In this document: one piece after another, positions 1 through 5,355 of the stretch
Numbering within the stretch: position 1 is the first letter of the stretch
Layout of the letters: every line of letters begins with the position of its first letter
Source: an uncultured beta proteobacterium
GTDB taxonomy: Bacteria > Pseudomonadota > Gammaproteobacteria > Burkholderiales > Burkholderiaceae_C
Assembly (NCBI GenBank): GCA_903958915.1
Contig: CAJBVC010000445.1
Location: 1-5,355, forward strand
Direction: 5' to 3'
DNA length: 5,355 nucleotides
The notes under the pieces: model-generated
The model's input: the letters and a program-made list of their open reading frames with translations, nothing else
Database searches by the model: none
Told to the model about the DNA's origin: nothing
Translations under genes and position numbers: made by a program

Positions 1-1365
1 GTGCAGGGTGGTGCCGTCGTACCAATGCGAATAGGGCAACAGCAGGCGCACCCGCAGCGGCGTGTTCGCGGCATTCACCACCACCAGCACGGCCTCGCCG
101 GATATATCGGTAAAGCGCAGAAACACCAGCGCATTGCCCGGCAAGCGATCCCCCAGCACCAGAATGTCGCCATACTGCAGTGCGGCGTGCGCCTGGCGCA
201 GCGCGATGAGTTGCTTGAGCCAGGCGCGCTGGCCATGGTCCCACTCCTCTTCATTCCAGCGCATGGGACGGCGGCACTCCGGGTCGGCCCCACCCTGCAT
301 GCCAATTTCTTCACCGTAGTAAATCAGCGGAATGCCCGGCAGCGTGCACTGTGTCAACCAGGCCAGACGCGCCAGGGTGGCGTCTGCCACAGCGGTGCGC
401 ACGCGCGGTGTGTCGTGGCTGGAGAGCAGGTTCCAGGAACACAGCAGGCCCGACAGACCGTAGCCTTGGCGGGCGTCGCGCACCGCGGCATTCACTTGGG
501 CGGCGTCGATTTCCCCGTTCAACCATGCCAGTGTGGCCGTGCGGTACCAATAATTCATCATGCCGTGAAAGCCTGCCTCGCCGTCGGCACCGCCCTGCAG
601 CCAGCTACCGGCGAAACCGCAGAGTTCGCCCACCAGTTGGGCATCGGGAAAATGTGCACCAACCACCGCCGTGAGTTCTCGCGCCACTGCGATGCCCACA
701 TCCTGTGCCACATCAAATCGCCAATGGTCCACGCCCCGCGCCAGCCAGTGCTGCACCATGCTGCCCGGGGTGCGGTAGAGCATGTCGCGCACGGCGTGGT
801 TCGACAGATCGAGCTCCGGAATGGAGCCGTGGCCTTGCCAGCAGTCGTAGCTGCCATCCTCGCGCAGCGTGAACCAGTCTTGTTTGTCGGGGTCGCCCGC
901 CTGCGCCGCCAGAAACCAGGGGTGCAGGTTGGAGACATGGTTCAACACAGCGTCCAGCGTCAGCGTCATCTGGCGTGCGTGCAGGGCTTCGATCAGGCGC
1001 TGCAGGGCGGCCTCACCGCCAAACATCGGGTCGATGTGGAAGAAATCGGTGGTGTCGTATTTGTGGTTACTTGGCGACGCGAAGACGGGGGTCAGGTACA
1101 CCCCGGTGATGCCCAGGTCGCGCAAGTAATCCAGCTTGTCGGTGATGCCATCGAGATCGCCGCCGCAAAAGTGGTGGCTCCAGGGGTGGGGGAAATCGGG
1201 ATCGTCCCAGTCGTGCGGCACGGCACGGGGAATCGCGTAGGCCGGATCTTTCAGCTTTTCGATGCTGGGCTTGCCGGCGCCAATGGCGAAGCGGTCGGGG
1301 AAAATCTGATACAGCACCTGGCTGGCGGCATGCCGGGTGCGGGCGTCCAGGGCGGTGGTTGCCAT
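1..1365 (-). CDS. GH13 alpha-glycosidase, neopullulanase/cyclomaltodextrinase type (3' end outside window)
   Basis: Predicted retaining alpha-glucan hydrolase acting on alpha-1,4 (possibly alpha-1,6) links of maltodextrins or cyclodextrins. It is probably cytoplasmic, since there is no signal peptide. The 455 visible residues begin MATTALDARTRHAAS and enter the catalytic barrel almost at once (VLYQIFPDRF at 17-26, FCGGDLDGI at 66-74). The GH13 motifs appear in order: region I DAVLNH (138-143); region II GVDHWRFDVA with nucleophile Asp218 and the invariant Arg216; region III VGEL with acid/base Glu247; region IV SHDTPR with Asp318. YYGEEIGMQGGADPECRRPM (350-369) is typical of the neopullulanase/CDase/MalZ group. 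The last ~55 residues look like the C-terminal beta domain, so probably only a short tail is missing. The N-terminal CBM34-like domain usual in this group is absent. The ATG lies 3 bp after the stop of the upstream STAS gene and has no clear Shine-Dalgarno, which suggests translational coupling. Exact substrate and subfamily are not resolvable by eye. Confidence 0.92.
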   Translation of the reverse strand, partial: MATTALDARTRHAASQVLYQIFPDRFAIGAGKPSIEKLKDPAYAIPRAVPHDWDDPDFPHPWSHHFCGGDLDGITDKLDYLRDLGITGVYLTPVFASPSNHKYDTTDFFHIDPMFGGEAALQRLIEALHARQMTLTLDAVLNHVSNLHPWFLAAQAGDPDKQDWFTLREDGSYDCWQGHGSIPELDLSNHAVRDMLYRTPGSMVQHWLARGVDHWRFDVAQDVGIAVARELTAVVGAHFPDAQLVGELCGFAGSWLQGGADGEAGFHGMMNYWYRTATLAWLNGEIDAAQVNAAVRDARQGYGLSGLLCSWNLLSSHDTPRVRTAVADATLARLAWLTQCTLPGIPLIYYGEEIGMQGGADPECRRPMRWNEEEWDHGQRAWLKQLIALRQAHAALQYGDILVLGDRLPGNALVFLRFTDISGEAVLVVVNAANTPLRVRLLLPYSHWYDGTTLH

Positions 1366-1368
1366 CCG

Positions 1369-3069
1369 CTAGTTCTTGCCAGTAAGGACTCTGGCCTGCG
1401 CACTGATACCCACCACATCAAAGTAGGCGGCCAGCAGGCGCGGGACATGGACAAATTGCACATGTCGCCCACTGGCCGTGACGTTGGTAACCCAGTTCAG
1501 GAGGCTGACGGCGGCCACAAAGTCCACACGCACCAGCCGCGCACAGGAAACAATGAGCGGATCCTCCACCGGCGCGCGCTTGAGCATTTGCGCCAATGCC
1601 AACGCTGCATCACCTTGCAGCACTCCACTGAGGGATAGTCTGGATTCGGGCACCGGCTCCAACGGTGCCAAAGCCGAGGCAGTGTGTGTGGTCGCCACCG
1701 GCAGCGCTCCCACCAGACGGCAAAGTGGTGGTGTCCAGCTTGGTGGAGACACCTCGTAGGTGACACAAAAATCCAAAGCCACTTCATCGAAAACAGCGGC
1801 TTGGTTGAGGGTTCGCAGTACCTCCAGGCGCAGATTCCACCAGGCCGGGTCGACACTGCGGTCTTCCATGGCAGTGGCTTGTGCCAGCACGCGCAGCAGC
1901 ACGTCCACACCGCTGAACTGCAGCTCCAGCGTTTTGCTGGCCCACTGCTGAAAAAGTGTACGCAACGGCGCAATGCATTCTGCTGCTACCTGCTGGAGTG
2001 CTCCCCAGTGCAACACGGGAACGCTGGCTCGCCCAGCCGTCTCCTGCAGGGAGGCCGTCTCATGCAGTGTCAGCTGTGCCGGACAGGTCCAGCCGATCGG
2101 CTCAGGCCCGTGCGTGGCCAGGAAGGCGCCGTCATCCAGTGCACCAGTCGCCGTGGGCTCCACCTCATCGACTGAAAACCATTCGGGCGCCGAGCGTCCG
2201 AACAGCTGGGCGTATTCAATGGCAACCACGTCAAAGTCGGACTGTTGGCCGGTTGCACGGTACAGGTCCAGCAAGCCCGCCGAGCACGCTTCGGCCGCTG
2301 CGTCACCCGATTCGGGAGATTCGAGTATCGACAACAGGGCCGCCTCGGCCGCATCGTCATCGCCCGCCGCAAAGCAGGTGGCCGCCTCGTGCAGCACTGG
2401 ATGCTCAGCCTGCGCAAACGTGCCTTCGACTGGCGGTGGTTCCACTTTGTACGCGTTGTCTGCAGTCTCGGCAGGTGCAGCCCCGGGCGCCGTGGCAAGT
2501 GGCGACAGCTGGGTGGCGTGGCCTTCCTCCGCGAGCACGCCGGTGAAGTCCAAGTCGAGTTCCATCTCCATTTCCAGGGGCGGCAGTTCGCGCGCTACCG
2601 GCGGCGCAGTCACTGCGACGGGCTGCAGCGGCAATGCACGCGTGGACCGGGGCGCGGGCGCGGGCTGGGGCTGGGGCGGCTGCGTGGACGCAATCTTGCT
2701 GGCGGCCCACTGGGTGGACATCTGGGCTTCGATGGCATCGATTTTTCGGACCGTGCGGCGGCGATCACCGGCATCCGGATTGAACGAAGAACTGTTCTGA
2801 AACACCGATGGTCGCTGGGGCGTACTGGGAAATGCGGTCAGACCCTGCGCCCGCACCTTGCGCAGGTAATTGAACTCGCGACGCCGAATCCGGTCGTCGC
2901 GGCGGCGCCGCTCGATATGCTCGCGTATCGCTTCCTTTTCCAGTGCCTGATCGCTCGCTTGGCGCGACTGTACGGAGTCACCATCGTGTCGCTCAGGCTC
3001 CTTGGCGGAGGCGCGAATCAACCCGACCATTTTGGTCAGAAAACCCGGTTGTTTCGGTGAAGAGGCCAT
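1369..3069 (-). CDS. STAS-domain protein with TPR-like segment and internal duplication, function unknown
   Basis: Codes for 566 residues; I do not recognise a named gene. No signal peptide or membrane segment is seen, so it is probably cytoplasmic. Order of parts: short N-terminal tail; a highly basic helix with HIERRRRDDRIRRREFNYLR (51-70); a Pro/Gln/Ala-rich linker (about 128-165); an acidic patch (ELPPLEMEMELDLDF, 161-175); Ala-rich TPR-like helices (about 216-265); repeat module A (266-299); a STAS-like half (about 351-398); repeat module B (414-447); and a C-terminal STAS domain (about 476-563). STAS domains usually mediate protein contacts (anti-anti-sigma factors, MlaB). Here the segment matching the usual D-S-x-G site reads D516-F-V-A-A, so the phospho-acceptor Ser is missing. 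The ATG at 3069 was chosen because it lies 5 bp after the speD stop; the frame stays open further upstream but overlaps speD. It is likely co-transcribed with speD and the GH13 gene. A scaffold or regulatory role is inference. Confidence 0.85.
   Translation of the reverse strand: MASSPKQPGFLTKMVGLIRASAKEPERHDGDSVQSRQASDQALEKEAIREHIERRRRDDRIRRREFNYLRKVRAQGLTAFPSTPQRPSVFQNSSSFNPDAGDRRRTVRKIDAIEAQMSTQWAASKIASTQPPQPQPAPAPRSTRALPLQPVAVTAPPVARELPPLEMEMELDLDFTGVLAEEGHATQLSPLATAPGAAPAETADNAYKVEPPPVEGTFAQAEHPVLHEAATCFAAGDDDAAEAALLSILESPESGDAAAEACSAGLLDLYRATGQQSDFDVVAIEYAQLFGRSAPEWFSVDEVEPTATGALDDGAFLATHGPEPIGWTCPAQLTLHETASLQETAGRASVPVLHWGALQQVAAECIAPLRTLFQQWASKTLELQFSGVDVLLRVLAQATAMEDRSVDPAWWNLRLEVLRTLNQAAVFDEVALDFCVTYEVSPPSWTPPLCRLVGALPVATTHTASALAPLEPVPESRLSLSGVLQGDAALALAQMLKRAPVEDPLIVSCARLVRVDFVAAVSLLNWVTNVTASGRHVQFVHVPRLLAAYFDVVGISAQARVLTGKN
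1381..1644 (-). other. C-terminal STAS domain of the 1369-3069 protein
   Basis: Residues about 476-563. The pattern is strand (RLSLSGVLQ), helix (AALALAQMLKRA), strand (DPLIVSCARLVRVD), helix (AAVSLLNWVTNV), strand (HVQFVHV) and helix (PRLLAAYFDVVGI), which is the alternating STAS fold. In canonical anti-anti-sigma factors the second strand is followed by D-S-x-G with a phosphorylated Ser. Here Asp516 is followed by Phe and there is no Gly, so control by the classic anti-sigma kinase is unlikely. The overall look is closer to MlaB-like STAS proteins. Assigned by reading the pattern, not by a profile search. Confidence 0.7.
1729..1830 (-). repeat. Protein-level internal repeat, copy B
   Basis: Residues 414-447 of the STAS protein (core VFDEVALDFCVTYEVSPPSW). 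They align without gaps to residues 266-299, at a constant offset of 148 residues. Ten of 34 positions are identical: Leu, Arg, Gln, the F-D-x-V-A core, and the Ser, Pro and Trp of the closing motif. Conservative changes occur at D/E, I/L, E/D and Y/F. The DNA has diverged, so this is an old duplication rather than a nucleotide repeat. Confidence 0.65.
1876..2019 (-). other. Degenerate first STAS-like half
   Basis: Residues about 351-398 (PVLHWGALQQVAAECIAPLR, then TLFQQWASKTLELQFSGVDV and LLRVL) can be laid on the start of the C-terminal STAS domain at an offset near 126. Gly356/Gly482, Leu358/Leu484 and Gln359/Gln485 match, followed by an amphipathic helix and a hydrophobic strand. It lacks the D-S-x-G site altogether. 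It may be a partial STAS fold or a beta-alpha-beta element that packs against the second one. Confidence is limited because the match is by eye. Confidence 0.45.
2173..2274 (-). repeat. Protein-level internal repeat, copy A
   Basis: Residues 266-299 of the STAS protein (core SDFDVVAIEYAQLFGRSAPEW). This is the partner of residues 414-447. It follows the Ala-rich TPR-like helices and ends in S-A-P-E-W, the counterpart of S-P-P-S-W in copy B. Each copy is followed by a linker (about 50 residues after A, 30 after B) and then a STAS-like stretch. The duplicated unit therefore appears to be the module plus STAS, not the short motif alone. Confidence 0.65.
2649..2676 (+). other. G-quadruplex-compatible G-run cluster
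   Basis: Five runs of three or four G (2649-2652, 2656-2658, 2662-2664, 2667-2670, 2673-2676) are separated by 2-3 bases. This fits the usual G3+N1-7 pattern on the plus strand, which is the template strand for the STAS gene. The opposite strand encodes its Pro/Gln/Ala-rich linker (residues about 132-141). The pattern is plain in the sequence. Whether it folds is unknown, and it may simply follow from Pro codons in a GC-rich genome. Confidence 0.5.
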
Positions 3070-3074
3070 ACCTG

Positions 3075-3461
3075 TCAGTCTACCGCGCCCACGTGGCCCC
3101 GCTGCAAGTCCTGGCGCAGCACGTTTTGGGGGACAAAAAGCGCCACCAACGCGTCCATCACCTGGTGTGCCTGCGCGCAATGGTCGCCACCAAAATTGCA
3201 CACATACACATCCAGCGTGACGGCCTTTTGCTCTGGCCAGGTGTGCACGCACAGGTGCGACTCCGCCAGCAGCACCGTGGCAGTGACCCCACCCGGTCCG
3301 TGCATCGTGGCGGGAAAGGTATGCGCCAGGGTATTGACGGCCTGCAACCCAGCGGCGCTCACCGTGTGCACGCAGCGCGCCAGCAGAACCTGGGCGTCGG
3401 TAAGCCACGCCATGTCACATTGGCAGTGGTGGAGGTCCGCGGTGAGGTGCAATCCTTGCAT
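3075..3461 (-). CDS. speD: S-adenosylmethionine decarboxylase homologue, short prokaryotic form
   Basis: Predicted pyruvoyl-dependent decarboxylase that converts S-adenosylmethionine to decarboxylated AdoMet, the aminopropyl donor for spermidine synthesis, in the cytoplasm. The 128-residue length fits the small class 1B enzymes (Thermotoga/Bacillus type), not the ~264-residue E. coli form. The key motif is AESHLCVHTWPE (66-77): self-cleavage between Glu67 and Ser68 would turn Ser68 into the pyruvoyl group. His73 and Cys88 lie 5 and 20 residues beyond it, the same spacing as Ser63, His68 and Cys83 of the T. maritima enzyme. The start at MQGLHLTADL matches the usual family start. No good Shine-Dalgarno is visible upstream. 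It is the first gene of the leftward cluster and diverges from tkt. No speE (spermidine synthase) is seen beside it, and some speD homologues in genomes without speE decarboxylate ornithine or arginine instead, so the substrate is less certain than the family. Confidence 0.9.
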   Translation of the reverse strand: MQGLHLTADLHHCQCDMAWLTDAQVLLARCVHTVSAAGLQAVNTLAHTFPATMHGPGGVTATVLLAESHLCVHTWPEQKAVTLDVYVCNFGGDHCAQAHQVMDALVALFVPQNVLRQDLQRGHVGAVD

Positions 3462-3491
3462 AGGTAGGACTTTAGAGTATTTCAAGGCCTG

Positions 3492-3537
3492 CGCGGTACC
3501 ATGCTGGCGGCAGACGGGGCACCGGTAAAATACCGCG
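3492..3537. repeat. Inverted repeat CGCGGTA ... TACCGCG around the tkt promoter
   Basis: CGCGGTA at 3492-3498 is the perfect reverse complement of TACCGCG at 3531-3537. In addition CGGTA-AAA-TACCG at 3523-3535 is a compact palindrome centred on the tkt -10 box. Together there are three copies of a CGGTA half-site, in mixed orientation, within 46 bp. It could be an operator for a dimeric regulator, or chance in GC-rich DNA; no regulator is identified. Confidence 0.3.
3526..3531 (+). promoter_or_regulatory. Candidate tkt -10 box (TAAAAT)
   Basis: TAAAAT matches the sigma-70 TATAAT consensus at five of six positions and sits 39 bp before the tkt ATG. The hexamer 17 bp upstream (3503-3508, GCTGGC) is a poor -35, so activity may depend on an activator or on features not visible here. 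GGTAAAATACCG-like cores are common before Burkholderiales genes, which supports the call. Confidence 0.5.
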
Positions 3538-3555
3538 TTTACCCCTGCCCACACT

Positions 3556-3559
3556 GGAG
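3556..3559 (+). promoter_or_regulatory. Shine-Dalgarno for tkt (GGAG)
   Basis: GGAG lies 11 bases before the ATG at 3571, slightly longer than the ideal 5-9. It supports that start over the in-frame ATG at 3598, which has no purine-rich site before it. Confidence 0.55.
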
Positions 3560-3570
3560 TTGTCCCCACC

Positions 3571-5355
3571 ATGGCACTAACGCAAAACACCCACAACATG
3601 GCCAATGCCATTCGTGCCCTGGCGATGGATGCCGTGCAACAGGCGAATTCCGGTCACCCGGGCGCTCCGATGGGCATGGCGGACATGGCGGTGGCACTGT
3701 GGGGCCAGCATCTGCGCCACAACCCGACCAACCCCCAGTGGATTAACCGCGACCGGTTTGTGCTCTCCAACGGCCACGGCTCGATGCTGTTGTACGCCGT
3801 GCTGCATCTCACCGGCTACAAACTGCCCATCGCTGAGTTGAAGAACTTTCGCCAGTTGCACAGCAAGACTGCGGGTCACCCGGAAGTCGGCGTCACGCCC
3901 GGGGTGGAAACCACCACCGGCCCCCTGGGGCAGGGCATCACCAACGCCGTGGGCATGGCGTTGGCCGAAAAGCTTTTGGCCAGTGAATTCAATCGCGAAG
4001 GGCATGCCGTGGTGGACCACCACACGTATGTGTTCCTGGGAGATGGCTGCCTGATGGAGGGCATCAGTCACGAAGCGGCTGCGCTCGCCGGGGCCTGGAA
4101 ACTCAACAAGCTGATCGCCCTGTACGACGACAATGGCATCTCTATCGACGGCCCGGTGGCGCCCTGGTTCATTGACCAGACGTCCCTGCGCTTTGTGGCA
4201 CAGGGGTGGAACGTGCTCGGTCCTATTGACGGCCACAACGTCGAAGCGGTGTCCGCCGCCATTGCCGACGCCCGCAAGTCCACTGAGCGCCCCACCCTCA
4301 TCATCTGCAAGACCCACATCGGCAAGGGTAGCCCGAACCGTGCCAACACCGCCAAGGCCCACGGCGAACCCCTTGGGGCCGAGGAAATCCGGCTAACGCG
4401 TGAAGCAGTGGGCTGGAATCATGCCCCGTTTGTCATCCCCAAAGAGGTCTACGCCGATTGGGATGCGAAGCAATCGGGTAAGGCCACCGAGCAGGCCTGG
4501 AAAGACAAGTTTGCGGCTTACCAGGCGGCCCATCCCGTACTGGCCAAGGAACTGCTGCGCCGCATGAAAGGTGATCTGCCCAGGAACTTCGTGCAGACGG
4601 CGGTGGACACCGTCATCACCGCGCACCAGAAAGCCGAGACCGTGGCCAGCCGTAAGGCTTCGCAACTGGCGCTGGAGGCCTTTACCGCCGCACTGCCCGA
4701 GTTGCTGGGTGGTTCCGCCGACCTGACTGGCTCCAACCTCACCAATACCAAGTCCACACCCCATTTGCGCTTTGACATGCAGGGTGCTGTAGTCAAAAAC
4801 GAAGCGGGCGCGGGCGGCCGCCATATCAACTACGGAGTGCGTGAGTTCGGCATGGCTGCCATCATGAACGGGGTAGCTCTGCATGGCGGCTTCATACCGT
4901 ATGGCGGAACGTTTTTGACATTTAGCGACTACAGCCGTAACGCCATCCGCATGGCTGCGCTGATGAAACTGCGTGTGATCCATGTGTTCACCCATGACTC
5001 GATTGGCCTGGGCGAGGATGGCCCGACCCACCAGTCAGTGGAGCACGCCGCCTCGCTGCGCCTGATCCCCAATCTGGACGTCTGGCGCCCGGCAGATACC
5101 GCGGAGACCGCGGTTGCCTGGACAGTTGCGCTGCAAAACCGCACCCTGCCCACGGCGCTGCTGCTGTCGCGCCAGAACATCAGCTATGCACCCAAGCCAG
5201 AGTCTGCACTGGCACCCAATGCCTGCGGGCTCGACGCCATCAGCAAGGGCGCCTATGTGTTGGCAGAGCCATCCGAAGTGGGTTTGAAGAAAAAATCGCA
5301 AGCGGTCCTGATCGCCACAGGCTCTGAAGTACAGTTGGCGCTCAAGGCGCAAGAA
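3571..5355 (+). CDS. tkt: Transketolase (3' end outside window)
   Basis: Thiamine-diphosphate enzyme that moves a two-carbon ketol unit from ketose phosphates (xylulose-5-P, fructose-6-P) to aldose phosphates in the non-oxidative pentose phosphate pathway, and in the Calvin cycle if present; cytoplasmic homodimer. The 595 visible codons lack a stop. Against the usual ~665-680 residues, about 70-85 C-terminal residues are missing. The ThDP/Mg motif begins GDGCLMEG at 157-164 and ends YDDN at 185-188. Active-site residues line up with E. coli TktA: His29, His69, His103 and His264 (E. coli 26, 66, 100, 261), then Glu425, His475, Asp483, His487 and Arg534 (E. coli 411, 461, 469, 473, 520). The offset steps cleanly from 3 to 14, implying one or more insertions totalling 11 residues between the domains. 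Pyrimidine domain starts about 358; C-terminal domain follows from about 550 ([11 protein letters not shown] near 581). No broken or missing key residue was found. Confidence 0.98.
   Translation, partial: MALTQNTHNMANAIRALAMDAVQQANSGHPGAPMGMADMAVALWGQHLRHNPTNPQWINRDRFVLSNGHGSMLLYAVLHLTGYKLPIAELKNFRQLHSKTAGHPEVGVTPGVETTTGPLGQGITNAVGMALAEKLLASEFNREGHAVVDHHTYVFLGDGCLMEGISHEAAALAGAWKLNKLIALYDDNGISIDGPVAPWFIDQTSLRFVAQGWNVLGPIDGHNVEAVSAAIADARKSTERPTLIICKTHIGKGSPNRANTAKAHGEPLGAEEIRLTREAVGWNHAPFVIPKEVYADWDAKQSGKATEQAWKDKFAAYQAAHPVLAKELLRRMKGDLPRNFVQTAVDTVITAHQKAETVASRKASQLALEAFTAALPELLGGSADLTGSNLTNTKSTPHLRFDMQGAVVKNEAGAGGRHINYGVREFGMAAIMNGVALHGGFIPYGGTFLTFSDYSRNAIRMAALMKLRVIHVFTHDSIGLGEDGPTHQSVEHAASLRLIPNLDVWRPADTAETAVAWTVALQNRTLPTALLLSRQNISYAPKPESALAPNACGLDAISKGAYVLAEPSEVGLKKKSQAVLIATGSEVQLALKAQE

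Larger units (their letters stand above)
3462..3570. promoter_or_regulatory. Divergent intergenic region between speD and tkt
   Basis: This 109-bp stretch is the only sizeable non-coding DNA in the window and must hold the promoters for both directions unless they lie within genes. The plus-strand signals (TAAAAT box and GGAG) are listed separately. For the leftward unit no convincing -35/-10 pair was found. A TATTTT reading of the same AT-rich core on the minus strand is the best -10-like string, but it has no matching -35. No Rho-independent terminator is present, as expected between divergent genes. Confidence 0.6.

Noticed and set aside
1366..1371. GH13 N-terminal domain lost by frameshift from the upstream gene
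   Set aside because: The upstream frame encodes a complete STAS C-terminus, not a carbohydrate-binding beta domain, so there is no sign that the two genes are halves of one broken gene.
1..1638. Long plus-strand open frame (545 codons)
   Set aside because: It lies exactly antisense and codon-aligned to the GH13 gene and the end of the STAS gene. GC-rich genes rarely use the codons that would give stops on the other strand (TTA, CTA, TCA). The minus strand carries all GH13 catalytic motifs; the plus-strand protein shows no recognisable domain.
1973..2800. Plus-strand open frame of 275 codons, Ser/Ala-rich
   Set aside because: Shadow of the STAS gene in another frame; low-complexity composition typical of out-of-frame GC-rich DNA and no plausible start signal.
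3070..3408. N-terminal extension of the STAS protein upstream of 3069
   Set aside because: The frame is open to 3408 but would overlap most of speD out of frame. The ATG at 3069, five bases after the speD stop, is the natural start.
3457..3485. TTGAAA (3485-3480) plus TATGCA (3462-3457), 17-bp spacing, as a speD promoter
   Set aside because: The -10 box would overlap the speD start codon, so the transcript would begin after it. Only usable if speD starts further downstream, which the family alignment does not support.
3577..4362. Minus-strand open frame opposite tkt (261 codons)
   Set aside because: Antisense shadow of the transketolase gene, whose active-site residues are all intact on the plus strand; no family features are seen in the antisense product.

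Overview
The window looks like a piece of a high-GC (roughly 60-65% by eye) betaproteobacterial chromosome, most likely order Burkholderiales and perhaps Comamonadaceae (Rhodoferax/Polaromonas-like). This rests on codon choice, the flavour of the transketolase protein, and a Burkholderiales-style TAAAAT -10 element upstream of it. The assignment is inference from reading only; no database was consulted. There are no signs of mobile elements, tRNA or rRNA genes, or CRISPR arrays.

Layout: two divergent transcription units share a 109-bp intergenic region (3462-3570). Leftward (minus strand) is a very tightly packed three-gene cluster: a short pyruvoyl-dependent S-adenosylmethionine decarboxylase homologue (speD, 3075-3461); then, after 5 bp, an unnamed 566-residue cytoplasmic STAS-domain protein (1369-3069); then, after 3 bp, a GH13 alpha-glycosidase of the neopullulanase/cyclomaltodextrinase type (start at 1365, running off the left edge). 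Rightward (plus strand) is transketolase (tkt, start at 3571), running off the right edge after 595 codons.

How the genes work together: transketolase moves two-carbon units in the pentose phosphate (or Calvin) pathway. The GH13 enzyme would hydrolyse maltodextrins or cyclodextrins inside the cell. SpeD would feed spermidine synthesis, or, if diverged, decarboxylate another substrate. No pathway obviously joins the three leftward genes, yet gaps of 5 and 3 bp imply co-transcription and probably translational coupling.

The least described item is the middle gene. Its protein contains an internal duplication, visible by eye, of a short F-D-x-V-A ... S-x-P-x-W module followed by a STAS-like half, with a degenerate phospho-site in the C-terminal STAS domain. 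I saw no clearly novel defence system, mobile system or RNA. The points most worth checking are the duplicated STAS protein, the true substrate of SpeD, and the odd operon composition.
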